From Cavia porcellus (taxonomy: Eukaryota; Chordata; Mammalia; Rodentia; Caviidae): a stretch of DNA of 64,000 bases. The stretch is taken from contig NW_026947496.1 of assembly GCF_034190915.1 (NCBI RefSeq), forward strand, positions 33,600,001 to 33,664,000. Reading direction: 5' to 3'. Under the pieces are notes generated by a model, which had not been told where the DNA came from, did not search any database, and was given only the letters and a program-made list of their open reading frames with translations. Positions 33,758 to 44,781 of the stretch are shown one piece after another (the first letter of the stretch is position 1; every line of letters starts with the position of its first letter). The position numbers were made by a program, and so were the translations under genes.

Positions 33758-34092
33758 TGTCTTAATAACAAAATACCTGGTGCTTTATTTAGTTCAGTTT
33801 GTAGAGGTTTCAGTTCATTATCAGCTGACTCTGAGACAGAATGGCTTTATGGAGAACAGTTCATGGCAGGCAGAAGGTAGCAAGGGATGACTACAGCTCT
33901 TTCTTACCCGTATATTTTAACCAGGCTACTTAGGGGCAATAATACTCACACCCTTAATCCTTGTGCCCTTCAGCCTAGCATTGCACCATGAGTCAATCCC
34001 AGTGTCACACACTCTAGATCCAGCCACCTCTCAAAAGGCCCCACCTATGACCACATGAGGCTTTGGTGGGCATCTAGACACAAGTCATAACA
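33758..34092 (-). mobile_element. MaLR-type LTR
   Basis: Reverse complement: starts TGTCTTAATAACAAAATACC, has GTTTGTAGAGGTTTCAGTTC and CCCACCTATGACCACATGAG, and ends CATCTAGACACAAGTCATAA then CA. 335 bp. The flanking 5-mers (CTTCT, CTTAG) match only partly. Confidence 0.75.
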
Positions 34093-35917
34093 CTTAGCAA
34101 CTTTACCACAAGTGTAGACGGTATTTCTCACACACTTAGAAAAAGAACTCCTTTGCAGGAAGCTTCTCCTGAGTGTTAGGACTCAGGAACTGTTTCTCAT
34201 TCTGGATTTGATGAAACTTCAGAAAGAAATAGGCCAGTCATGGAGTTTGTGTCCTTCCCTGGACACCCCGCACCTCTTTTGGCTTTGCACACCACCCTCT
34301 CAACACTTGCTTGCCTGGATGTCACAGTGGCATTACTTCCTCCTTGAACCCCAGGGAAAGAGAAATAGAAACCAGCTGCTTTTCTTGAGGCCCGGCTTCT
34401 GGACGTTCTTGTTCTCAACGTTTCAACCAGAACCACGCCACGCGTCTGTGTGCTCTGGGTGTGCTGGATCACCAGAAACAAGCACACTCCGACAGCGCAC
34501 GCTGCTCTTCTGCAGTCATGACCTACTTCTTTCCAGCCTCACTCTGCGCGTTCCTGAGCAGCTGCCTGCACAGACGCATGTTTTGCCCTCCCAGATGGAA
34601 CTGTGAGCGCTCTAGGGTGTTTGCTCTGGAGTTAAGGCATGTCAGTTACCTGTGCTCCCCCTAGTGGCACCGGGGGAGCACAACGCGTGTGCAGACAATT
34701 TTTTTCCAGAGTCACTTTTCCCCCCCAATTTTAAAGACAATACAGTATCAGGAAAATTCTACTTGTCGCTTAATGTTAGACTATAATCCAATTTGGAGCT
34801 TCATCTTCTTGGATCTTTTTGAAAATATATTTCACTTTTAAAAACAAAAAAGTTGTAATTTGTACATAATATGCATAGGAATGCAAAAATTCTAATTCAT
34901 ACCCTGTGTGAGAATTTTCACGGTGCTTACAAAGCTTGCTGTGAACACAATGTGACCCGGTGAGAGGGAGAGGTGGTTTTCAGCACAGCAACCAGAATGG
35001 ATGCATCTCGCACATGAACACAGACCTAGGGACCTGCACTCTGCAGTGAAGGCTGTCGGTGTTTTGTGTTTGTCCCCCTACTAGGCATATGTTGCAGAAC
35101 CCACCCCCTCCCCAGCTTGCTCAGTGCCTGGCTGCAGGGACAGTTACAAAGCAAGGGGCCATCAGCAGCACTCCTGTGCTAGGACTTGGTGAACCAGGTG
35201 GCTCCTTTCACAAGCTCTGCCCTCCTCACTGCAGTGCTGTTTGTTCAGCTCCCTGTTTGCTCCTTTATTACTTGGCAAAGCTTTGTGTGTAAACTCCTCC
35301 CCCGGCTGGCGTTTGTGCTGGCACAGATGGTCAAGAGCCTGTGTCCTTTGGCAGAGATTCGGCAGGGCTCCTGCTGCCCTGACAACATCCATATTTCCTT
35401 TATGTCCCTAGTCCTTCCTTCAGACTTTAAGGTACTTTCTAGGGAAATGGGTCATGCCCTCGGGTGAAAGATATGGGTTTTATGAGCTTGCTGCAATCAG
35501 TGGGGTGGGGGAGAGGGTGGATAAAAGGATAACAGAAACCAATGAGGTTTTGGAAAGTTGGACCTAGGTCAGGGCGAGACAGTGTAGGGCAGCTTAAAGG
35601 GCACTGGTGGTCAGGGAGAAGACCTGTCTCTGCAAGTCGTGAGGTGCTCAGGGCGTCACTCCTTTCTTGCCCGGTGGTGGCATTGGCACTGTGTCTCAGG
35701 CCCTCCCTGCAACAGGCGCTGACTCCAGTTATTCTGTCTAGTTATTATCCCCTTCCTTTCCTGCATTTCCAGCTTCTCCTCTCCCCAACTCTCACCTCTG
35801 ATGTGGCTGCTGTTTTCCTGTAGACTTAGGCACACTCTGGACTAAGGGAGCCCAGACACAATCAGGAGTCCTAGGCATATGAAAGTATTACAAGGTTTGT
35901 AAAAAAAAAAGCTTGTT
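34093..35917. other. No gene recognised; CpG-enriched part at 34,380-34,690
   Basis: About 16 CpG dinucleotides lie between 34,385 and 34,690, far above the surrounding density, though too few and too short for a classic CpG island. Open frames there (such as 34,208-34,606 plus) have no recognisable domain. The right half (35,050-35,830) is moderately G+C-rich and unclassified. Confidence 0.45.
34652..34670 (-). promoter_or_regulatory. Candidate CTCF-binding motif
   Basis: On the minus strand GGTGCCACTAGGGGGAGCAC fits the CTCF core consensus (CCA-C/A-N-AGGGGG-C/A-G-C). It lies at the end of the CpG-enriched part and inside a perfect 10-bp inverted repeat (TGTGCTCCCC at 34651-34660, GGGGAGCACA at 34673-34682). 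Binding cannot be judged from sequence alone; a chance match in 64 kb is possible but the fit is unusually good. Confidence 0.5.
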
Positions 35918-36031
35918 TTCTTTTTTCTCCCTCCCTCCCTCCCTTCTTTCCTTCCTTCCTTCCTTCCTTCCTTCCTTCCTTCCTTCCTTCCTTCCTCTCT
36001 CTCTATCTTTCTTTTTTTCTTTCTCTTCTGC
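35918..36031. repeat. (CTTC)n microsatellite in a pyrimidine tract
   Basis: A pyrimidine-only run with (CCCT)n at its start and about 13 CTTC units at 35,945-35,996. It directly precedes a minus-strand B1-ID dimer and may have grown from that SINE's tail. Confidence 0.9.
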
Positions 36032-36240
36032 TTATTTATTCTGTGGTGCTAGGGCTAAACCTATGGCCTTTGAACTGAGCTATGTCCTCATTTCCGGCCT
36101 TTAAAAAAGTTTTTTTGTTGTTGTTGTTTTGAGATAAGGTCTTGCTAAACTGGCTACACAGGGCCTGAACTTGCAGGCCCTGAATCTTGCCTCAGCCTCC
36201 AAAAGTGCTGAGATTACAGGCATGCACCATCACATCCAGA
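36032..36240 (-). mobile_element. B1-ID dimeric SINE
   Basis: Read on the minus strand, a B1 monomer (36,108-36,240: GGATGTGATGGTGCATGCC, TGTAATCTCAGCACTTTTGG, AAGACCTTATCTCAAAAC) comes first. A short A-rich linker and a degraded ID body (36,035-36,098, with GAGGACATAGCTCAGTTC) follow. This is the usual B1-then-ID order. Confidence 0.75.
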
Positions 36241-36299
36241 AAAATAGCTTTGCTTTATGAACCAGTGGTGACCATGGTAATATTACTAAACCTTTTGGC

Positions 36300-36302
<3 letters not shown>

Positions 36303-36345
<43 letters not shown>
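36303..36345. repeat. (AC)21 microsatellite
   Basis: An uninterrupted AC dinucleotide run of about 42 bases, likely polymorphic. Confidence 0.97.
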
Positions 36346-36347
<2 letters not shown>

Positions 36348-37822
36348 TGGTGTGGCCTTTGAAGAGGATGAAGCTGTAGTTCACTTGGTTGTGTTCTGGT
36401 GCCTACAGTGCCTTTACTGTTGGATCTAAATCTCTCCAGGATTTAATTAGACCAGAGCCCACTCTTACGGTCACCTGTCCATAGAGCTTACTGATGGCCT
36501 TTCTATCACCTGACACATCTTGGAGCTTGAGCTGTACACAATTGGTCAACCTATGAGGGCACTGATACTGTTGCCTGATTTGTTCGTGGACAGCCCCAGG
36601 CAAGGTGACAAAGGTCAAGGTGACAAAGGTCAGGATCCTGGGTTCTGAGCATAGGCTGTGCATCCCAGAGCCTGCTCCCTGCACCTCTGCCTCACAGGAC
36701 AGGGCAGCAGTCACCCACCTATGTGCTAAGAGGATGCCAGACCACTTTTTCAGAGACCAGCTGGCAGTGTTGGCTGGAGATTGTTTTTGAATATGAAGAC
36801 TGGTTTTAGTGACTCTCTCATGAGAGCTTTTGCCTTTTCTCATGTTGGTATTTGAATCACTTTAAAGTGTCCTATTGCCAGTGTGTGTTTATGTGTGTAC
36901 ATGCATGTATTCATGCATGTGTAGAAGACAACCGTAGCTGTGCAATGGAAAAAGTGGCAATTGAAATGCTTCTCAAGGTCTAGTTACTCAAGGGACAAAG
37001 ACATATCACCTCAGTGGAGAGCCCTAACCTCCAGAAAGGTGGACTCCTACTCCCGGGATTTCTCCACAGGCAGTACAGTTACTGCAGATGTGCTCTCTGA
37101 GAGCAGCAGGCTGAGAGAGGGCAGAGGACCTGGAAGCCTGTTGGAAGCCTGTCGGCCTTTGGTCCACATTCCTACTCCTCCTTCCTAACTATGTGACAGC
37201 AGCAAAGAATAAGGCTCTTGGAGCCTCAGCCACCCTGTGGCCTCACCTGCTTTGACCGTCTTGTTTCGCTTCCATTTCACAGTCCCACCGTCTCCGTGTG
37301 ACACTCTTCCCTGCACTGTCCTGTCTCCCACTTTCCTTAACCACATTAGAGGGCAAGCCTGGTTTGTGTTGAGGTGTTGCTTTGCCAGGGTGGGTGCATT
37401 TATGTTAGGGGTATTGGCTTACAGTGGGAGTTGGAACCCTCATCCAGTGACTTGGAGAGGGACTAAGAGATGCAGAATCCATCAGCCTCAACTGGCCTGC
37501 TAAAGTTGCATCGCATTCCACAGATGGAAGCTGGCTCAGAGATTGAGCCTTCTCTTTCCATGTGCTTTCCCTGGTGTGTGGCATCACAGAACTTGTAATG
37601 GCAAATCCCAGGACCCCTGACTTCACATCGATATTTCTTACTATCACTTGTGGCAATTTAAAATCATAGCACCCTTGTGCCAAAAGGAAGTAACAGGTGG
37701 CTGTATGTGTAGAGGTGGCATCAGGTAAAACAAGGCTGAGATTAAACCTTTAATGAAGAAAGACTCAGGGAGCAGGGCAGTTCATGGACTGCTCTTAGTC
37801 ATACTCAGTGTGCTGCTGATGC
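36346..37822. other. No gene recognised
   Basis: About 1.5 kb unclassified. It contains a nuclear-receptor half-site array (listed) and a 146-codon minus-strand open frame (36,403-36,843) lacking any domain I know. CATGCATG-type repeats lie near 36,900-36,925. Confidence 0.4.
36603..36632 (+). promoter_or_regulatory. Candidate nuclear-receptor array (DR3-DR0-DR3)
   Basis: Two 15-bp units in tandem give four half-sites: AGGTGA (36603), AGGTCA (36612), AGGTGA (36618), AGGTCA (36627). Each pair is spaced by CAA, a direct repeat with spacing 3, the spacing preferred by VDR-RXR. The inner pair abuts (spacing 0). The unit AAGGTCAAGGTGA also resembles monomer sites for SF-1/ERR-type receptors. Function is not shown. 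Confidence 0.45.
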
Positions 37823-38234
37823 TGACTTGGCTCCTTTCTTGTTGCTGGGACAGAAATACTTGATGCCCAGAAGTGGAAAGAAGAAAGGTTTATTTTGGCT
37901 CCAAGTTTGTAGAGGTTTCAGTCCATAGTTGGCTGGCTCCAAGGCAGGGCAACATGACAGAAGAACATAGCAGAGCAGCAAGAGTTCATGGCATGGCAGG
38001 AGAAGCAGAGTGGAGTTGGAGGGAGGAGAAAGGATACATCCTGCTCCAGGCCAAGCCCACAATGACCCACCTCTTTGCATCAGGCTTCACCTCCCAAATC
38101 ACACCCATCAGTGGCCTAATATAGTATCACACACCCATGACCCACTGTCATACTCACATGGCCTAGTTACCTCCCCAAAGCCCCACCTGTGATTGTATTG
38201 GCTTTGCGGAGACATCTAGATATAAGCCTTAACA
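37823..38234 (-). mobile_element. MaLR-type LTR
   Basis: Reverse complement: TGACTTGGCTCCTTTCTTG, GTTTATTTTGGCTCCAAG, TTGGCTGGCTCCAAGGCAGG, CCCACCTGTGATTGTATTGG and CATCTAGATATAAGCCTTAA then CA. About 410 bp. The target duplication is unclear (CTGAT against CTGAC is a candidate). Confidence 0.78.
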
Positions 38235-39187
38235 CTGACTATCTGGCTCAGGCCATGGACCAGGATGTATGGAATCATTCTATTGGAACCACAGGGATAG
38301 GGCAGAATCCTCGGTACAGAGGCAGATCTAAAGGGGATGGTTTTGCACTGTTGATCATTCTAGTAAAAGATGACTAGTGTGGCAGAAAAATCAATGTTCA
38401 GGAGGCAGATCTTAAGCTAATGACAGGAAGAGCACCCTCCTTTCCTCGTCAGATAGGGTCCACTTTGTAAGAGGCACAGGTCCAGGAGCCTTTCCAGCCA
38501 TGAAGTCAGGAGCTTCCACAGCCTTGAGAAAGCAAGTAAAAGCAGAGCAGAGATTGGATCAGGAGCCTTGAGATTGTGGCCCTCTGGGGGCACCTTTGTA
38601 CTGAACTTCTTTCCTTCTTTAGTGGTAAAATCTGGTGTCACACGTGGCAGTGGATGAAAGAGGAGGTGTCCATCCTGTGCTGACATGTGTAAGTGGCTCT
38701 CCTGACTCACAGCATCACCCACCTCTAAGGGATACACACTTCTACCATGGCCAGGGTCAAGCTACCAATGGTTTAATATCTGGCTTCAAAAGTCCCTGTG
38801 ATTAATGTGTCCTGAAAGCCACCTCCACCTCACTCCCTGCCCAGTCAGAGCGGAAATAGCAGAGATATAAAGAGGGGAGCAGCTCCACATGAGGGCCTTA
38901 CCAAAGAAATGGCATAATTGGCCTGGGAAGAGGAAGTCAAGGTTCTAGCATAGAACTGCTGAGTGCTTATGACCTGCATACTGGGCCTTGTCCAGTGATG
39001 AGCTAGAGCTGCTTACCCAGGTTCTGAGTGCTGGATGCTAAATGTTTTCAGGAATCGAGCCAGCCTGTGTACCTCATACTGGTATTTAAAATAGACCATG
39101 TCAGGGACATGTGGTTTGACTGAATAATCCAAGGAATGTTTAAATTTAAGAATTATATTTAAAAACATACCACTATGAATCTTCCTT
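38235..39187. other. No gene recognised
   Basis: Unclassified, moderately G+C-rich. A 106-codon minus-strand open frame (38,417-38,737) has no known domain. Confidence 0.4.
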
Positions 39188-39550
39188 GTTTTAAACACAC
39201 TTATCCCATCCGTCTTGTCACTTTATGGGGCAGTCCTAGAGGTCCTCCTTTGTGAATGCCTTCATCTGTGCTGTAGTGCTTGTCTCCGATGTTCTCAAAT
39301 GATTCACAATATTTGCCTTCCATGGTCATTTTGACTTTGGAGAAAAGCCAGAAGTTGTTTGGTGCCAGATGCGGTGAATAAGTTGGATATGGGTGGATGA
39401 TAATATTTTTATGAGCCTGCCTTTTTTTTGGATGGTGTTCAGCACCTGCATTCACTATATTTTTATCATACCTGTAAAGACATTCATAAAAGAGAGCTTT
39501 TAGACTTGCTTCAGAAAGTGGCAAGAGCATAGGTTAAGTGTGTTCAAAAC
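39188..39550. mobile_element. Mariner-derived foldback element, copy C (best preserved)
   Basis: The terminal arms at 39188-39262 and 39476-39550 are inverted repeats of about 75 bp, roughly 75% identical. The left begins GTTTTAAACACACTTA; the reverse complement of the right begins GTTTTGAACACACTTA. Inside, the minus strand keeps an open frame with the mariner-type signature YSPHLAPNNFWLFSKVKM followed by MEGKYCESFENI, the region around the third catalytic Asp of mariner transposases. The N-terminal and central domains are absent. Both arms derive from the extreme C-terminal coding region, so this is a rearranged, non-autonomous element. Confidence 0.7.
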
Positions 39551-41096
39551 GTAATGCCAAAGTGTCTTTTATGCTAACAAATTTTTAAATTAAACAAGCA
39601 CCATATGTCTTGATAACATCTTCTGTGTATTTCTATCAGGAAATGAGCCAAAGTCACAAACCAAGGTCTGTCTTAGAAACATAGTTTTTCCTTACCTACC
39701 ATCTGTTAGGTCTGTGCAGGTGCTGGAAGGTTATGATTTCACAAGTATTGGTGTGACACCAATACAGTATGAATGAAAAACATTCCTTGCACATACATAT
39801 CACACATTTCTGTGATCTCATTTAATCCTTGCCAACAATCTTGTCAGAGACCTAGATCAAATATCATTTCCCCCCACTCATCCAGAAAATTACTAAGGAA
39901 CAAGGAGGGGGACAAGAGGAAGGAGACCATTTTCAAGTCAACTCTGTAAAGAAAAGTTGGTGGTCAGCTCCGGTGATGGGGAAATGGTTCCCACAGAACC
40001 AGAAGCTGGCAGCCAAGATGTGATGCTTAGTGATAGGAAGACGTAGAATGAGTACTGACTCAGTAGGTACCATGGCAGTCTGAAGCTCAGAAACAGAAAT
40101 GCCACTGTGAGGCATAGTGACCATACGTGAGTTTTGCATTTCAGAGATGCAGTGAAAGTGATATTTCATAGGGTCCACAGCCTGGAATCTTTGTGCATGT
40201 CCACTAAGCTTGAAGAGTGAGATGATGTCCCAGCAGCTTCCTGCTGTAGTTTCTGGTGAAAGAGAGCCCTGCTTTGATTTGTTGAGGTAACCTCCAGCCC
40301 TCCATGAAGCGCCAGAGGGGCCGAAGGGCAGCCAGAGGGAGGCGGGAAAGGGAATGTGATTGCTGTCCTAGCGGGGCCAGGATAATTTCCTTAGCTAACT
40401 GATTTGCACTAAGCGTCCTAATGCTGCATTGATTCTGGCATTGAAAGACAATTTAGTCACACTGACAGGTTGACCTTTGTGCTGGATGACTCTAAAGAAG
40501 TTGTGGTAGGAAAGTTTAAAGGAAAACAGAACTTAAAGGATGTCAGCAATTCACATTCCCATTAGAACAAACCTGTGCTAACAACGCTTTCATTACAACA
40601 GGCTCAGCGATTGACATTATGGGAAGAAAACTATTTCTATCATGGCTGTACAAGGAGGTGAAAATTTCTGTTGAACGTGATTCACAGTTATTTCACATTT
40701 TTTAAATATATGTGAATCTAAAACAGCAGCAACAACAAAGACGGCATGAAAGTAGAAGAATGACTACTATCAAACAAGAGGAAGGGACTAAAGGAAGGAG
40801 GAGAGTGTAAGCCAAGCTCATATGGAAACGGGTATGGGTATGTATGAGAATGCCGCAATTAAACTAACTTTTGTAGCAATTAATGTGCTCTAATAAAAAT
40901 GTATACAGATGGTCTGCAGCTAGATCCTTCCAGCTAGATCCTATTCAGGTATCATTTGATGTGACACCTAGATCCTAGACAGAGAGGAGACATAGAAAAA
41001 CAGAGATACTAGCGATAATTATTTGAATTTTTACCTCCATTGACCATGAATAATCTTAAAAACTGGTTTTTCATGTGGGACCTGTGTTTTCCCACA
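39551..41096. other. No gene recognised
   Basis: Unclassified apart from a possible MIR fragment (listed). It includes a purine-rich part (39,895-39,935) and CAGCAGCAACAACAAAG near 40,723. Confidence 0.4.
39812..39900 (+). mobile_element. Possible MIR SINE fragment
   Basis: CTGTGATCTCATTTAATCCT, TGCCAACAATCTTGTCAGAG, ATATCATTTCCCCCC and ATCCAGAAAATTACTAAGG follow the 3' half of MIR in order. Diverged and tentative. Confidence 0.45.
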
Positions 41097-41108
41097 AGTA
41101 TCCTCAAT

Positions 41109-41141
<33 letters not shown>

Positions 41142-41231
41142 GTACTGGGGATTGGACTCACGACTTCACATTTGCCAGACAGGCATTTGCGCTGTTGAGC
41201 TATATCCCTAGCCCTAGTATCTTTAATTCTT
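41097..41231 (-). mobile_element. ID SINE with 30-T tail and imperfect duplication
   Basis: A 30-base T run (41,111-41,140) precedes a minus-strand ID body (GGTACTGGGGATTGGACTCA, TTGAGCTATATCCCTAGCCC). The duplications AGTATCCTCAATTCTT (41097-41112) and AGTATCTTTAATTCTT (41216-41231) differ at two of 16 positions, so the copy is older than the one at 13,793. Confidence 0.9.
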
Positions 41232-42704
41232 CATTTGTAAAATAGAAAACAAATCTCTGCTTTGTTTTAATAACAACTTTAATATTTCAGAGAAAGTTGC
41301 CTAGCATATCTGTTGTCTGAAGAGTAGTTTAAACTATGAGAGACTGATTAATTATAGATAACAGTTAGGAAAAACCCAGCTCTCTCCCTTAAAAGATGTC
41401 TCTTGACACTGATGTACCTGACTGGAGTCTGGTGCCTTGTGTATTCCTCAGGGAACTGAGAGAAAAGACAATTTAATCTTTATTCCTGAACTTCTCTCTT
41501 TTTCTGAGAAAAATAAAGTTTAAGACAAATTGAAATGGCTTCTGTGTTTTGAGAATGTGCCAGGGGACTGAGTGAAGCTAAGAACTATTATTTTGAGGGT
41601 GGAACCTCCATACCATCATCTTCCCTGGGGAGGACTGGGAGATGATGGCTCAAATGTTTGGTGAAGCAGCTTATGGCAATTTTCTTCACAGAAGTTCAGA
41701 TTATGAGCAGAAGTCAGTAAATGACATCTCAGCATTAAAGACAGAAGAGGCCGTAGTTTGGCAGCAGTGCTCCAGACTGTGCTATGCCCTGTCCCATCCT
41801 TCTGCACACAGGGATCCACCTGGATGATGTGGTGCCATGAAGAATGCATTGTCCACCTGCTACAGAGTCTCCCTTGTCTCATCATGCTCACAAGTATCAC
41901 CAAAGTGCCAGTGATTCCCATCCCATTCATCCCATTCATGATTCAGATAAAGCAGTGCTTATTTCCCTAGGCACCATCACCAACACAAAATACTCTGAGG
42001 GCACAGACACGACTGGCCACTTCGCTAAGTCATTTCCAGCAGAATTTCTTTGGATTCCAGCTTGCTGTATCAGAGTTTCTTCCCTTCTCCTGGAAGATAC
42101 TGTATTTATCACTCAAAGATATCCAGTGAGATTTTCGTCTTCTAACTTAGGTAACAAGCCTGATCTATAGCACCAGGGTTGGTAATAAGGGTTGCATAGT
42201 GCTATTTGAGATTCACCTTTTCTAATACTCACCACACTCCTGGAACTCTGTCACTTTGTGACAAGTTACTCTTCTTTGTGAGATCATTCATGAGATTCTG
42301 GAAGTGTTGGATCTGGGCATTTGGGCAGGAGCCTCACTTCCCAGGTCTGGCCAGTTCTGGACCGTGGATAAGGATTATATCACATGCTGACTTTCTGTTG
42401 TAGACAGAAAATAAAGAACCTAATGCAGAAGCCACAGGAATGCAGTGTCCCATCACCATCTTGCAGCTAGGAACATTCAGTCCCCTTGGGAGAAGAGGAA
42501 GATTGAGCTGGACCACCCGAGGCCAAGCTGGAGCGACCCCTGCTCACGGTAATATGCTTTATGCTGACAGCTTCAATTGTCCTTTCCTCAGATTGTCGGG
42601 GAGTATGACTTAAAACAGCTGCAGATTCTAGGGGACTAGAGCACAAAATGGATTGGTTTTATCACAGCAAATTCCCTTTTTCATGTCTTGTTTTGAAGGT
42701 GAGA
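41232..42704. other. No gene recognised
   Basis: Unclassified. CCCATTCAT is tandemly repeated near 41,920-41,940. Overlapping open frames at 41,616-42,170 (61-108 codons) have no recognisable domain. A decayed retrocopy of a host mRNA cannot be excluded. Confidence 0.4.
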
Positions 42705-42976
42705 ACTTAGAACAATTGAAAAACAATTTGGATTGAAAATGAGAAAAAAATAGAGAAAGATCACTAAAAGCAAACACTGTTTTTCAAAAAGATCAATAAA
42801 ATGAATAGATTTCTAGCCAGTCTACCTGAATAATGAAAGAGAGAAGACTCAAATTACTGATAACAAAAATGAATGCAGAGCCATAATTCCTGATCTCACA
42901 AACATTAAAAAGATAACAAAGGACCATTATGACTAACTCTATGTCCAGTTAGATAATTTGTGTAAATGGGCCATTT

Positions 42977-43142
42977 TTCTTTTTCTTTTCTTTTTTTCTT
43001 TTTCAGATAGTGTCTCACTTTGTAGCACATGCTGGCCTTGAACTCACTATGTGACCCAGGCTGGACTTGAACTCATGGTGATACTCCTGCCTTAGCCTCC
43101 CAAGTGCTGGGGTTACAGACGTGCACCATCACGCCTGATACA
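42977..43142 (-). mobile_element. B1 SINE nested in L1M
   Basis: Minus-strand B1 with a T-rich tail (42,977-43,004), GTGTCTCACTTTGTAGCAC, two related GGCCTTGAACTCACTATGTG / GGCTGGACTTGAACTCATGG units (the internal duplication typical of B1), GCCTCCCAAGTGCTGGGG and CACCATCACGCCTGATA. Confidence 0.85.
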
Positions 43143-43382
43143 TAGGCTAATTTCTTAAAAAAGCACAATTTACAAAAACTCACATAAAGAAAATAGATAA
43201 TCTGAGCAGGTCTATGTCTTCAAAGAAAAGTTAATAATCTTCTAACAGAAAGCCCCAGTTACATGTAGATTCGCAAATGAACTCTACCAAATATTTAAGA
43301 AAGAAGTCACACCAATTTGCTATAATCCATTCTAGAATATAGAAGCAGAGGGAAAGTTAACTCATCTGGTACTACCCTAATA

Positions 43383-43556
43383 CAATAATACTTCAGTTCA
43401 CAACTGCTTCTGTTTGTGAACAGTTTGGTCTCCGAACAGAAGTGTTCAGTAAAATTTTGCCTCCTTGTGTACTCTGCATTCGGGTAAGGAAGGTGACCAC
43501 CACCATCTTCTCCAGAATGACAGCCTGAATTAAATTGGTGAACTAAGGTACCACTA
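43383..43556. mobile_element. 174-bp TA-flanked MITE in L1M
   Basis: It is bracketed by TA at 43381-43382 and 43557-43558. Removing the element plus one TA restores continuous L1M (CCCTAATACCAAAACC). The ends are inverted repeats of about 21 bp: left CAATAATACTTCAGTTCACAA; reverse complement of right TAGTGGTACCTTAGTTCACC. The TA duplication and terminal repeats indicate a non-autonomous Tc1/mariner or pogo (Tigger-type) element. No transposase is encoded. Confidence 0.8.
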
Positions 43557-44697
43557 TACCAAAACCAGAAAAAAGACAGTATAAAGAAGAAAAAAATTGA
43601 GTACTAAGTATTACATAGAAATAAATTTAGAGTATTCATTAAAATATTAGCAAGTCATATTCAACAATGTATAAAAAGTATATTCCATAACCAATTAGCA
43701 CTGTTCCAGCAATATAAAATTGATTAAACATTTGAAAAAAGCAGTAAATGTTTTCAACCTCATCAATTAGCTATAGAGGAAAAATCATACGCTCTCAGTA
43801 AATTAGAAATAGAAGGAAACATGCTCAACTTGACAAAGAATATCTATAAAAATTTACAAGTAATGTCACTTTTTTAGTGTGAAATTCTATTTTCCCACTA
43901 ACTTAGAACCAAGGAAAGCAGAAAAACATCAGCCAGTGTGATAAGACGAGAAAAGAAAATGTACATGATTGATAGGGAAAAATAAACAACCGTTGTTCAC
44001 AAACAGCATGGTTGTTTACATAAAACATCCAAAGAATCAACAAAAGAATCTAGGAAGTAAATAAGCTATTATGGCAACTTTTCAGTTTTAGAAGTTAGTA
44101 CATGAAGTCTTTCTTTCCAATATATCCATAATAACAATTGGAATTTGAAATAAAAATATAACATCACTTATATTAGCACAGAAAAATCTAATACTTAATT
44201 ATATAAAATTTAACAAAATATGTACCAGATGTATATGAGGGAAAAAAAAACAAACAAAAAAATCCCCCCAAGCAAACAAACATATCTATGAGGAAAACTA
44301 TAAATCTCTGATGAAAGAATCCAAGAATTAAGTATATAGATATTTCAAGTACATGGATTAGAATAGTTAACATTTTCAAATGTCAGTTATTCCAAACTTG
44401 ATATGAAGATTCAATGCAATGTTAATCAGGACCCTATACAATCATTCTGTAGATATGAATGAACTGATTTTAAAGTACATATGGAAAAACAAAATAGCCA
44501 ACACAATACATAAGAGGATAAGTAATGTTGGAAGACTGACATTACTGCAGGCATTACTATAAAGCTACAATATTCAAGACCATGTATTTGGCAAAAGAAT
44601 AGTGAAATCAACTGAGAGAAAAATAGACTCATACTAATACAGCCAACTTATTTTGACAAAGGAGCATAGAAAATGCAGTGAGAAAGAATAGAATTTT

Positions 44698-44781
44698 GGG
44701 GCCAGGGATGTAGCTCAGCGGCACAGCACCTACTTGGCAAGTGTAAGGTCATGAGTTTGATTCCTAGTATGAAAAAAAAGG
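44698..44781 (+). mobile_element. ID SINE nested in L1M
   Basis: ID body CAGGGATGTAGCTCAGCGGC, CACCTACTTGGCAAG and GTTTGATTCCTAGTATG, with a short A-tail. L1M sequence continues on both sides; a clear duplication was not found. Confidence 0.82.

Noticed and set aside
36303..36345. (AC)n as a Z-DNA regulatory element
   Set aside because: An ordinary microsatellite; nothing local supports a function.
36403..36843. 146-codon minus-strand frame as a processed pseudogene
   Set aside because: No recognisable protein family and no A-tail or duplications.
41616..42170. Overlapping frames on both strands as a possible host retrocopy
   Set aside because: No protein similarity I could name, no A-tail, no target duplication.
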